From Cymbomonas tetramitiformis (lineage: Eukaryota; Chlorophyta; Pyramimonadophyceae; Pyramimonadales; Pyramimonadaceae): a stretch of 64,000 bases of DNA. Positions 22,530 through 33,649 of the stretch are shown here, piece by piece. The position numbers were made by a program, and so were the translations under genes. Position 1 is the first letter of the stretch. Each line of letters begins with the position of its first letter. The notes under the pieces were generated by a model. It had not been told where the DNA came from and did no database searches. It saw only the letters and a list, made by a program, of their open reading frames with translations. Location: assembly GCA_001247695.2 (NCBI GenBank), contig LGRX02027214.1, positions 124,001 to 188,000 of the forward strand, read 5' to 3'.

Positions 22530-22765
22530 TGCACTATATCGTGGGGTACCAAGATATCGTGGGACTTGACCACGATATTGTGTACCAGTTCGCACGATAT
22601 CATGGAGTTGACCACGATATCGTGTACCAATCCCATTATATCGTGGGATTGGTACACGCTATCGCGTGGAACTGGTCCACGATATTGTGTACCAGGTCCA
22701 CGATATCGTGAGATTGGTACACGCTATCGTGTACCATCACTTCCACGATATCGTAAAACTGCTAC
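22530..22765. repeat. Cluster of CACGATATCGTG-type palindromes
   Basis: About ten copies of ACGATATCGTG-like palindromes (variants ATTATATCGTGG, ACGCTATCGCGT) in 230 bp, often followed by GTACC or GGTAC. Neighbouring copies are arranged head to head, so larger hairpins are possible. Confidence 0.8.
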
Positions 22766-22957
22766 GCTATTGTATATATTAAACTATTTACTAACTCGGC
22801 GTAAAGAGCTGGTCGGGGCCAGCTCGCTCAAAGGTCCTTTGAAAATCTGGAGACCTATCGTTGTCAAGTTCTTCAGTTGATCTATGATCTTTCTCCAATG
22901 TCATGTCAACATTCTGATCCGAAGACATCTTGACCCTCAAAATATCGATTGAAGTAG

Positions 22958-23750
22958 AATCGGTCATCTGAAATCAGTGGAACGCTCAGATGCAACGGTG
23001 CCGTGGGATCGAAAATTCAGGGTTTCGGCGTCAAGGTATCAATTTTCGTGGCCGCAAAAACGAAAAGTTGCGCCCGGAGTCTTTTCAGACCTACTGATAT
23101 GCTTCTAAGGAAGCATACTCGGTTGTTGTTTACTAACAAGAACTGAGCCAATCCCGCAGATCGGGCGAGATTTGACTCGCTCACACCCCTGAACGCTCAA
23201 TCGAGCATCCGCTATTCCCCGACTGCCCTTGAGGTATGTCAGATGAGCGCAATCGATGCGTACGAATCTCAACATCCCAAAGCCGTTCTTATTATTACTT
23301 TGTTAATGCGGCTAGCGAGGCGAACGTTAGGGAGGCGAATCCCTTTGCGAATCCATTTTTGCGTGAAAACGCATATCCCGCAACCGGGTGCGAGTTGGCC
23401 CCTTGCGTGGAATCTGAAAATGAGAAAAATGCGTTAGCGGATCCTCAGATTGTTGGCACCTACTTGGTACCAACAGTCTTAGGAACATGATTATAATTAT
23501 GCATGCTCATGCTTAGTATCATAGTCTTTTGCGCAATATACACGGTCAAACAGGCAGTGGGACTCCTCCCGTAAGTTTTGCAAACAAAAAACGATAAACG
23601 CTAACGCTGCGAAGAAAAACCATAACGGGAAAATATCGAACCACTGGGATTTGCGAGCTGCAATTTTCCGCGTTTCTGAGCCGTTCGCCAAAATCGAGCT
23701 CCGTTGCCTCAAAAGGGGCCGATTCGTTCCACTATTTCAGATGACCGATT
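22958..23750. mobile_element. 793-bp TIR DNA transposon, non-autonomous
   Basis: The left end AATCGGTCATCTGAAATCAG (22958) is matched in inverse orientation by the right end CTATTTCAGATGACCGATT (to 23750); the inverted match runs about 25 bp with one gap. GTAG stands directly on both sides (22954-22957 and 23751-23754), fitting a 4-bp target duplication. The host site is a third copy of the repeat at 20590-20713, whose uninterrupted text GAAGTAGCATGGG shows what the empty site looked like. Inside are only short frames (84 and 71 codons) and no transposase. The superfamily is not assigned. Confidence 0.8.
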
Positions 23751-24223
23751 GTAGCATACACGGGTCACATGCAGTATTAGCTAATACGGCTTAAGTAATA
23801 ACGCACCGAAATTAGGGGTTGAGGAAACGAATATTTCGACAAGATTCAATCATTCCTCGACAATGCTCGATAAGGGGCCGCTCCCTGACGATACAATGGA
23901 AGTGGACCTCCGACATTTACAAGCTTGGCTTTATGTCACTTACCTTATCTTATCTTACTTACTTACTTAGTCAATCAGCAGCAGCAGCAGCAGGAGCAAA
24001 GCTCGAATCCCAACCGGCGACGCAGTTGAGTTCTCGATCTCACGATCGCCAGACGCTAACGATGACAATGCCACTGCATTCGCGTGCATTTACCTGCGAC
24101 GCCACCCATGCGCTATGGCATGGCATGTTGGGACGCAAATTGGAAAGTACTGTCGCACACATGATCCTACGGTCAGATGGCCTAGTGGAGATCTCATATT
24201 GAGATCGATAATGCCTAGTATGC

Positions 24224-24242
24224 TATATATATATATATATAG
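24224..24242. repeat. (AT)n microsatellite
   Basis: An uninterrupted TATATA run of about 18 bp followed by AGTGAAACCC, in spacer without a gene (23751-25020 shows no supported exon). Confidence 0.85.
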
Positions 24243-25022
24243 TGAAACCCTAATTTTGCGAGCTGTTAGAAAAATGATTGAGATATGGTTCGCATTGACA
24301 AGACCCCAACACCACCGTGACATCTTCGCGTGTCCCATCGCCCACCATAGCTGGAAAATGTGCAAGTGTGGGCGCATGCCCTCATTAAACCCCCCCATTT
24401 TCATTCAATGCCCGCCGCAGGCGAATTTAATTAAAATGGAATATTATCTTTTAAGATTTCATCGAATCCCTTAAGGGAATTAAAACATATTCTCTGAGCA
24501 CAGTTTGAGGCCATGAAAAAAAAATACGAGTCCCATTATGATTTTGCATTTACCAATTTCTAAAATGTTACAACAAATCACTTTTCATCATCTTCACCTT
24601 CCATAAATGCGAGCATATACTATCATCTTTAAGCACGCGATAAATCGCTTCGGACACCGTGTGCACTTTGGCGCGGTTATCGCTCGTGGTGAAATGCCAA
24701 CTCGGCCCATATATCAAAGCGACGATGGTTCAAAGCTGCACAGCTAAATAAATCTGACTTATGAGGAGCTGGTACGTTCCAGTGGATTCCACTTTCCTGG
24801 CTGACCGTGAATCTTGACTCAAATGGCGCCCCCGCCAGTCGCGTGCTTGTCAACGATTGAGCCCATACCCGCCCTCAACAACAGCGTCTTGTTGGGGTTT
24901 CAAAGCACAGCGTTGGAAGAGATAAATCCAATCATGCACATCTGAATACAAAAATGGGTCAGTCAACATATTTGCCACTACTGCAGTCCCACTCATATAA
25001 AGCCACCTAGTCGCACAAAGCT

Positions 25023-25280
25023 AGGTATGGCAAACGCGAAGTCAAAAAGTGCTCGGTAAACGCAAAACTCTTTTATTGGCTTATCATATCCGCGGGAACA
25101 TTGTAGATGTATAGGAACTCGTCCGCACAAAAATGGATGCGCAACAAGGAAGTTATGCTCGATACACTTCACAATTCACCCATACGTAACCATACTTAAG
25201 AAAAAGTTTAAATCGCCCATATCTTAAGTTATAGAAACTGCGTTTACCGAGCACTTTCTGACCTCGCGTTTGCCATACCT
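25023..25280. mobile_element. 258-bp MITE-like palindromic element
   Basis: The first 46 bp (AGGTATGGCAAACGCGA, then GTGCTCGGTAAACGCA) are repeated in inverse orientation at the right end (TGCGTTTACCGAGCAC, then TCGCGTTTGCCATACCT) with only three or four mismatches. No ORF. A clear target duplication is not visible. Confidence 0.8.
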
Positions 25281-26730
25281 TGAAATGCGGTTACCAAGCG
25301 TTGCTGGATCAGTTGATGCTGCTCCCGCAAGACTTCAAATACTGCAAACGAAGAAACACCTGTTCGGGCCCATTAAAAAACTCGTCGTAACCAGCTTTCC
25401 TCATCTTACGGTTTGCTAGGCAATAATTGGAAAAGCTGTTGTAAATCAAATGCAAGCTCCGCTCTGAGTCCAAAAAACGTTAGGAAGTGTGCCAAGACCA
25501 TGCGATCACCTCTCTCGTCTCGTCGTCCGACACATCCTGACATGAGAAATTGGCCGAATCCGTCTTTGTCGGGCCCTGCGGACCGAATCCCTTACTTTCG
25601 GTAAAATCTGTCATTTTCGGGCCCTGTGGGCACCGAAAGTCGGCCCTACGGGCCGCATCCGTCATTTTCGGGGCCCTACGCCCCCCCTTAAATGGGGCCC
25701 TTCAGGCCGGTACTCCACTGAACGTGACCCTGTGGGCCGAAATCCCTTGTTTTGTCTTTTGCCGAAATCCCTGATTTCTTGGCGCATACCAAGTATGCGC
25801 CCTCAAGCACTTTTCCCTACTAGGTCGCCCACGAGGTCGAAAATCGTGTCTCGCGATATCGTGTACTACGATCCCACAAGGTTTTAGACAAAAATGATGA
25901 CGAGAGCCACGTCACCCGAGAGACGGTGCGCGTGCGTATGGTTAATGTGTAAAAAAAAGATGCAGGGCTCCACGCACGCTGCGTGCGCGCCCATATGCCT
26001 CTCACGAGCGGAACTAGCAGCCGTTGCAACCTGTAGCAAAAACAAGAGTGAGAGTGGAACATACAACACGTGAATATATATATATGCTCGTGTGGTGCGA
26101 GAAACTAAAGAAGGATACGTAGCTTTCACAAGAAAATGTACACGCAGGTGTGTTGCCGTCAAGAAGACACTTGGAATGGAATGAAAAGCGATCGCCACAC
26201 GTCATGCGAATCTTATAGACTGCTGCTGCGGCTCGTTCGTGTCGAATGGAATCTAACGATTTCGTCGCATCCCGATCAGAACAGATTCTGATAGGCACTT
26301 CGTTCATCTTAAGCGCAGCTCAGAAACTCAGACTGCGGCCGGCACTCGGTACTCCTACGGACTCGGACTGTCATCACTGTCGAACCATCACTGTTAGGAC
26401 GGATACCTTGTAGGCCTGTCGTGGCCAGGGGCCTGCACCGGGACTCGTCCCGATCAGGGCTACTTGCACAGTAGATCTTAGCACATCGCCTCCATACGTG
26501 GGGAGTGATGACTGTTCGACGAGGGAGCGTACACACTATTCATAAGTTAACAACAAACAGTTGCAAGCTAACCCTACTCCGCTACTGTGGTAACAGAGAA
26601 AGTAGGCTCCGACAACCGAAATTCAAAGCATAAAATATTGCAGGAGCAATACCAATATGTGAAATGATTAAAGCAAATTGAAGTAGATAAAACTGACCTC
26701 AGATTTCGTAGATGTTTTAATTAGACCCAC
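25281..26730. other. Spacer with GGGCCCT-rich short repeats
   Basis: Between 25568 and 25740, words like TCGGGCCCTGYGG and CCGAATCC recur five or six times. No coding exon is supported across the rest. Confidence 0.4.
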
Positions 26731-26734
26731 CGCT

Positions 26735-27400
26735 GTGCCGTACGCCAGTCAACAACGAGACCAGTGTAAACCCAGACATGCTAAGGGGTGCTGTGGGTGG
26801 GAATATCCATACCACCATACCAAAAGAATGTCGCACCACATCCGCCCGGTGCCACACCGCCAGCTGGAGGGTCACTCCCCCACAGCAACCGCATGCTGCA
26901 ACACCTACCGTCTCACCTGTTGCCGTCAGTACCTCATGGTTGAGAGCCTATACACTTGAGTACATGTTGTACACGTCGCCCTGATCGGTGGGCGGGATCC
27001 CCCCTCCGAAACCACCGCAGGAACCATCTCGCACACCGCACCTGCTGGCTCGACCAAACACACCCCAAAGGAGATGTCGCCCAATCCGACGTCAAATCCC
27101 TGGTCCACCTGGCCTCCAGGCGCAAATGTGGCGTATACTCCTCCACCTGTCGGAAGGGATGCAAAATGGCCGCCGTCGGGGCAGGGGCCACCGCTTGTGG
27201 GTCGTGGCGCCGAATCCTCCATCCGCGGCACGTGTCTAACCACCTGGGAAGCACATACTGCCGCCTGCAGTGCGTGCATGATCTGCCACCTGCAAAGCAC
27301 TTGCCATCGCATGTTCCGTCCCAGATACCTCCACTACCGGCGAGCCCAAGTTTGGGGCGCGCTACGATAGTTGGACTCGCCCCTTGTTCTATATAACGGC
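26735..27400. other. Proline/glycine-rich open region, strand undecided
   Basis: Both strands are open for 100 or more codons (plus: NPWSTWPPGANVAYTPPPVG; minus: DSAPRPTSGGPCPDGGHFAS). No domain, no start context and no splice-consistent neighbour could be found. It may be an exon of an unseen gene or a Gag-like remnant. Confidence 0.2.
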
Positions 27401-27762
27401 GGCCTGCTTTGCAGTGTTACTGCATCGCAGGACTTTACTTACTGTCAGCGTAAACGTTTTATCATTACTATGATTCTAATAGCCGAACATGCTTGTGTAT
27501 ACGACCTGTGTGTGGGCGACGGAGACTCAAGGTGGCGAGGCAGAACCCTTATCGCCTTAAGTGGCCCATATGATGTCTTTGACGTCACCGACCGCACAAC
27601 TGCGCCTTGGAAGTGTACTGGCTTGCAGATAATCAGAAAATGTCGATTGGGATCAAACTAGGCTACAGACCAGCCACAAACCACTTTTGCCGGTTCACGA
27701 CCGTTTCCAAAATTTGACTGTTCTCTTTCTACCGTTTCCACTAAATATTGAGACATGCACTC

Positions 27763-27825
27763 CCATGGTTTAAAATCTAAATATACGAGAAAGCATGGTT
27801 TAAAATCTAAATATACGAGAAAGCA
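27763..27825. repeat. 30-bp exact tandem duplication
   Basis: The unit starting GCATGGTTTAAAATCTAAAT and ending ACGAGAAA is present twice with no mismatch. It lies 3' of the minus-strand gene that ends at 27979. Confidence 0.85.
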
Positions 27826-27978
27826 CCATCTCGGAATAACACGTTCGCATCACTAGGAAAAGTAAATATTAGTCTATCGTTGCAGTCAAAGATTCCGGCC
27901 ATTTAATGAGGCAGTCACACTATGATGAGACTATGATGAGACAGTACAACTGCGTTGAGAGAAGTAAATAACACACTT

Positions 27979-30650
27979 TCACAATTCATACATACTTTCA
28001 TCTATGACTGCCACTGGAGTGCAGTTTGGAAATGCGTATTTGTTCCCTTTCCGCCATCCATTCCCAGACATCTGCACACAATCTTTGCGGAAGCAGTAAG
28101 GTATTGAAAATAGTATCCGAGTCAGGACACATACATGTTCTGCATCACCAAACTTCTTGAGAACAGCAGTGATCGCTGATTGCAACACCAGCAAGGGCTT
28201 ATAACTCGCATATTTTGGTTAACTAAGATCCCCTTTAATGAGAGAGCAGCACAATCGCCTGATATGTACTTTTCCTCAGGTGGGTGGGTGTCAAGGCCTA
28301 TGGAACCTTGCAAATCGACGTGACACTCCAAACACTGCAGGGCACCAAATGGCATAAATACAGATGCAACAAATTGTGGCAACATATGATGAAAGATTTC
28401 TTATGCAAGATCCTTCCTGTATCAAATCACTTACCACGCAACGGATGATAACTCTTCTCGCACCTCGCAGCTTGCTCTCCCTCGGTACCTTCACATCGCT
28501 CTGTATACACACGCAGTAGCAAAATGCACACAGACCGAAGTCAGCCTGAAGCTGACCACGAAGGATGAGAAGAGCGATCGGGAACTGGGAAAGTTGTTGA
28601 AACAAGGGCTCGGGACAGTCATACCGCTTCCGAGGCCAGCAGGTGACAAAAGAAGCCCTGGCCACCGACGCTGGACATCGGCCTTCCGAGTATGTACCTG
28701 CCCAAATCGCCCGTGATCCTGTGATTTCTGAGTTCCTGTGGTCGGAGCAACCACCATGGCAGATGATTTCTAAGCCCCCCCTCCAGATAACAGCTGCCCA
28801 CATAGACGAAGTACTTCCACACGGTTGAGCACGCGCGCTTAACGCACAGTGCCACGTGTTCAGCCATGTTTCAGCAGCAGGCAAATCATAGAGCTTAAGG
28901 CTGTGAAGCAGACGTGAATAATGTTAAGAAGATACAACGTCTACCTTAGGGTAGTCTTGCACCTATCCGAATCAAGTGGGCCGATACAGATGTGTCGGAG
29001 CACTCACTCTGTCTCGCCGTCGTAAATGGAGAACAATCGCACATTATTGCCAGCGTCCAGCACCACGGCTACTGCTTTGTAAGCAGTCAACTGTGGCAGT
29101 TATGGTACAGGAATCAGGGATCAGCATCCGAAATTATTACCATTACATTGGTGTTGAGGGAGAACCGGGCAACCCCACACTTTAAGCAGCACATGGGCAG
29201 CATCTGCAGGGTGAAAAGCTGCGAGGCCTGGTTTAATAAAGATGGGCCCTCATCTTCCCGCAGCGCATCGCACTGCTTCTACTTTTCTCGGCCCTCTCCA
29301 AAAGCTCAACACAGCGCTCACGGCAGGAGTTGCTGAAACGTGAACTGGAGGAGGGTGAAAGCCAGAATGACCGCGCACTACAGGATCCCATGAGCGGTTG
29401 ACAAATGAAGAGAGCAGAGACGGTCGCCGAAGCATAAAGCACCTTCCGGGCAAATACGCGGTTGAAGCCGAGTTCCTCTTGGGCACTCATGCGCATCACT
29501 TCCACACTTCGGTTGGATACTGCCGACTGGGGCCGCCTTGTAGGCCGCACTCCAGCGCTCACCAGAAGACTGTCACAGGGATGGCCATCGCTTCGAATGT
29601 GCCCGCTCTGCTGGAGGCTGCTCCGCACACAATCTAAAGTTTGACGGTGATTTTCCACCTCCTGAAACTCCTGCTTAGTTCGCAAGAAAACATTTCCCCG
29701 TCAAATGAAAAACGCTGCAATATCTCCCATCTAAACGCAAAAGCAATTGGATGGGATGCATGCCTAGCGCCCCGCCGGAAAGCTACTTTCTCACGTTTAC
29801 AAGATATCTCTCGCTTCCCTCCTTCCCCCTTCCCTCCGTTCGAGTCAGCCGGTTTCAAACGAAAATGCGCGGTCAGGTACGTGGAGCCACGGCGCGGCAT
29901 AGCCTCCTGTGCGAACAACAAAAAAAATGTTCAGGGGTACTAACGTCTAGTCAAGGCACGCCCTATGTGCAAGGTACCATAATAGTTTGTAATAGGCAGG
30001 CGGAGAATCGTGTGCACTGTGCCCCGGCTGCGCCTCGCATAGCCATAGGCGCAAGTGAAGTTTACCAGAGCTGCGAGAGCATCCTGCAGGGCTTGAAGCT
30101 TTTGGCAGCGCTCTACGGTTTTGTGAGTTCTCTCTGTCATAACCTGTTGAAGGGAACAACCAACTTCTTAGTGGAGTGACAAAATAAACATCTCTTCTAT
30201 GGTATGGTATTAACAGGGGAGTTCTGTAAGCGATTGAAATTCTGAAGCGCGAATGCATACTATTGGAGAGTACATCGCACATTGAAATGACGCTCCTCTG
30301 TCTGTCGAGTCTCCGCTTCTTGGTCATCCAAAATGCTTCTCTGTTGAAGTTCAGAAGCTCAAGTTAGTACTCCCTGAAACGCATGTCCTTCATACAACAA
30401 CCATAAACATTCATAGCATAAACTCGACAGCTACAACAGAGTTATTTTTATTGAGTACCCAAAGCACTGCTTTTTCAATATCTGAAGAGCAATTGCGATA
30501 TCCTTGCCGAGGTAGCCCTAGTAGCTTGAACTACGTCTATGCAGTTCTGCAAAGTTGCTCCAGAACTAAAGAAATGAGACTCACCTGTACACGCAAGCTC
30601 TTACGAGAAGTTGCTCGGCGACGGCTGGATGATGCCCTGGTTTTGGACAT
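27979..30650 (-). CDS. Unrecognised multi-exon coiled-coil protein with a SIYDG-type region
   Basis: Exons whose phases agree, 5' to 3' on the minus strand: 30585-30650 (MSKTRASSSRRRATSRKSLR, donor CAG|GTGAGT), 30281-30340, 30066-30143, 29443-29670, 29008-29090, 28625-28793, 28435-28584 (donor GTG|GTAAGT), 28224-28334, 27979-28197. Each is bounded by AG and GT. The joined frame gives about 390 residues, though an exon between 29443 and 29090 may be missed. The N-terminus is Arg/Ser-rich. Residues 23-145 are charged and helical (ERTHKTVERCQKLQALQDAL). Then comes AVVLDAGNNVRLFSIYDGET, followed later by GGQGFFCHLL and ARRVIIRCVCLE. This order weakly recalls a roughly 100-residue algal module with SIYDG-TEY, GGFYVY and PRA-LRC words; function unknown. 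The last intron would be only 26 nt, so a frameshift there is the alternative. Cytoplasmic or ciliary location is a guess. Confidence 0.55.
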
Positions 30651-31378
30651 AATGCGTGCGCGAGTATCTAAACCGACTTCGCTTTCCTCTTTTGAAGGCA
30701 CAAACCTCTATCCCAGGTCGAATTCAGAAAATGAGTGCCCAGTTCGAGTTGAGCTTTCCTACATATTCTCACGCGATTCGAAAGCCTGCTGGTAGCTCAA
30801 TATGGATACTTAGCTCTCGGAAGTAGCTAAAATCGCTTCGTCACGTAAGTACCAACGCGTCCAGACTCTGCAAACGTTGAGTGTTGCACAATGAGTAGAA
30901 GAGGTCGAGATCTTTGGAAATACGCTAGATATTGGAAATTCAGACAACGACCCACCCGCTGCTGATAATTGAGAATATTTCAGCACAACGAACTACCCCA
31001 ACCAACTGAACTGCATGGTTGATGACGATAACGGGTGAGATGTTTCACAACGACAAGTCCGAAGTCGAAGTGATACCGTAAACCAGGGCACGGCAGGAAC
31101 AGTCTGCTTCTTCGAGTCGGGCTCTAATAACTCTTGGTCGAGTTTCCACACAGCAATCTCAAGCTCTCAACAGGTGAACAGCCAACAGCTGGCGTGGCGA
31201 CAGCTGAAAAGCTACGGTTTCCTACGGTAACACCGTTTATGTTCTCGTTGTATGAAATCCTGATGTGTCACAGTATTGGTATTAACGTCGCGCAGGAGCA
31301 AGCTCGCGTCGCGTCGCGTCGCGTCGGTTGTGTCGAGCTCCTTCCAGAGGCGAGAGTTCAGATTCGAGACAGGTTTTG
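30651..31378. other. Spacer upstream of the minus-strand coiled-coil gene
   Basis: Contains the presumed promoter of that gene, but no motif could be assigned. A GTCGC tandem (GTCGCGTCGCGTCGCGTCG near 31306-31326) is present. No supported exon. Confidence 0.3.
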
Positions 31379-31483
31379 GTTACTCTCGTCCCCAGAGTTT
31401 AGACGAGCCGCGCTTCGCGCGGCTACCCGCGATTCGATTCGAGGGCTGCGTTACTTGATGATTGTGGAGCTCGTCTAAACTCT
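31379..31483. mobile_element. Small structured element A, copy 1 (105 bp)
   Basis: Identical to 33269-33373. An outer stem AGAGTTTAGACGAG pairs with CTCGTCTAAACTCT. Inside, GCCGCGC-TTC-GCGCGGC forms a second perfect hairpin. No ORF. It reads as a very short MITE or a folded RNA gene copy. Copy 1 directly abuts element B, sharing ACTCT. Confidence 0.75.
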
Positions 31484-31567
31484 CCGGACGCCCATAAGCT
31501 CAATCTGCGTTACAAACCCTAAGTAATATTCGCGCTATTTCGGTCCGGAGACTCGGGTTCCAGAGTA
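31479..31567. mobile_element. Small element B, copy 1 (89 bp)
   Basis: Starts ACTCTCCGGACGCCC and ends GTCCGGAGACTC-x(8)-AGAGTA. CTCCGGAC and GTCCGGAG are inverted near the two ends. Same sequence at 36318-36406. No ORF. Confidence 0.75.
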
Positions 31568-31635
31568 GGTTTTGGTGGTCCGCATAATTTTACGAAAGTG
31601 ATGACATTTTCGTAATTGAAGAAATAATTGTTTAA

Positions 31636-32697
31636 CTCTATGACGGTCGAGTTTTTCCCGAAAATCGATACCGTTTTTGACTTAGTCGCGTAGACCTCCC
31701 ACGAGTGCGAGCCACGGGCTGTCACCCCACTATTCCGCCACCACTCTACCCCCCACCCCTCCGGGTAATTTTGGGGATGTCCTGTGGTGCATTTGAGTAC
31801 CTCGCACGCCCTTAGACCTCAAGGGAATCACTCCAGAGCGGCCCATCTGCTCACCCACCCACCACACCGAGGACCCCCTGTGGACCTCTATGACTAACCC
31901 CCGAAATTCCTGCAAAAGTTTTGCAGGCTCTTCTCGCCCCCCTTAGCCCCCCGGCGTGCAAATTACCCCAAGGTACCTACTTGACCCCTGTGCACCGAAA
32001 TATGGCCATTGGGCCTACGCTACAGCTCGCACAATGCAGCTGAATCACTACCCCTGGGCTTCCCTCCAGAATTGGAGGGCAAACCGTCATAGAGATATCG
32101 GGGGCCAGTCACCTTTAATTTCAAGGGGTCTACGGCCACCCCAGGGCCCAAGGGGGGTCGACTGGACCTCCACAGGGCTTAGTAGATAAGTTATGATGAT
32201 TTCCTACCGGGGATGCCGATTTTGAAGTTGGGTCGATATCTCTATGACGGTCGAGTTTTTCCCGAAAATCGATACCGTTTTTGACTTAGTCGCGTAGACC
32301 TCCCACGAGTGCGAGCCACGGGCTGTCACCCCACTATTCTGCCACCACTCTACCCCCCACCCCTCCGGGTAATTTTGGGGATGTCCTGTGGTGCATTTGA
32401 GTACCTCGCACGCCCTTAGACCTCAAGGGAATCACTCCAGAGCGGCCCATCTGCTCACCCACCCACCACACTGAGGACCCCCTGTGGACCTCTATGACTA
32501 ACCCCCGAAATTCCTGCAAAAGTTTTGCAGGCTCTTCTCGCCCCCCTTAGCCCCCCGGCGTGCAAATTACCCCAAGGTACCTACTTGACCCCTGTGCACC
32601 GAAATATGGCCATTGGGCCTACGCTACAGCTCGCACAATGCAGCTGAATCACTACCCCTGGGCTTCCCTCCAGATTGGAGGGCAAACCGTCATAGAG
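31636..32697. mobile_element. Composite of two TIR elements in direct orientation, TTAA-flanked
   Basis: Copy 1 (31636-32094, 459 bp) and copy 2 (32240-32697, 458 bp) are nearly identical; one difference is GAATTGGAG versus GATTGGAG. Each begins CTCTATGACGGT and ends ACCGTCATAGAG, a 12-bp terminal inverted repeat. TTAA stands directly left of copy 1 (31632-31635) and directly right of copy 2 (32698-32701). The 145-bp middle segment (32095-32239) is bordered by ATAT on both sides. No transposase frame is present. TTAA target duplication is the rule for piggyBac-type elements, so a non-autonomous piggyBac-related origin is inferred. Confidence 0.75.
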
Positions 32698-32701
32698 TTA
32701 A

Positions 32702-33268
32702 AATATGGAAGCTGGCATAAACATCACTTTAGTTCGGAAAGAAAGGCCCCCTGTGATTTTTTATTTAAAAAAATAAAATCAATTCCGCGGAGGGCAGCAG
32801 GCGGAGCGACTTGCAAAGAGTGACATGCCATGCCACCGCACCGCACCGCACCGCATCGCACTGGTCACAGGTGTCATGTCACAGTGTCACATCCGTCGCG
32901 TGGACAGAAAACGAGTTTAGATCCATCGCATGGCAACTGGGTTCTCCACGTAATGGAATCACTGTGAATCTCCACTCGACGGTTATTTCCAAATTCCAAG
33001 ATTCCAACCGAATAATGGATGCATAGTATCAAGTATGAGGAGGACGAGGTGCTATAAATTAGCCCCAATATGTTCTGACGATGACGTGAGGGAGCGTCAT
33101 CGTCAGCGACCACGGCAGCGGGCCACGTGCCGCTGCCGTGCAAGTCGAAGTGTGGGCCCGGCGCCATATTTAGCAGGAACACGACCGAGACGACGCATAT
33201 TTAATGTCATGTCATTCGTTGTGAGCTTGTGACGACAACCCACAACATCGACACGCGAGCGTCTGACA
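32702..33268. other. Spacer with a CCGCA tandem
   Basis: A run of CACCGCACCGCACCGCA lies near 32828-32852. No supported exon. Confidence 0.35.
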
Positions 33269-33373
33269 GTTACTCTCGTCCCCAGAGTTTAGACGAGCCG
33301 CGCTTCGCGCGGCTACCCGCGATTCGATTCGAGGGCTGCGTTACTTGATGATTGTGGAGCTCGTCTAAACTCT
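33269..33373. mobile_element. Small structured element A, copy 2 (105 bp)
   Basis: Matches 31379-31483 base for base as far as I can read. Flanks differ (CTGACA on the left, GGTCTTTC on the right), so the unit is bounded by GTTACTCTCGTCCCC and AAACTCT. Confidence 0.75.
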
Positions 33374-33649
33374 GGTCTTTCTCGTCAAAAGCCAGAATTT
33401 AGACGATAAATGTCTACCTTTTTCTTACGGACCTCGGCAGTCGGCAGCTCAACAACGTATTTCGCTCCCGACTGGCTCATGATGCCGATATGTTTATGGT
33501 CTGAGAGTTGAATATTTTGTTAATAATATCAGTAACTTTTGTTTTATGCGGCGAGGCCTCACTGCAACCTCAAGGACGTCAGCTTAAGCGCGTAGGCTTC
33601 TCGAAGATTGCGATACTTAATTCACGTGAACGTCATCTTCGCTAGTTCG

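Noticed and set aside
29946..30327. A 126-residue minus ORF starting MTKKRRLDRQ
   Set aside because: It reads through two introns of the coiled-coil gene in another frame; the spliced path with exons 30281-30340 and 30066-30143 has matching phases and better composition.
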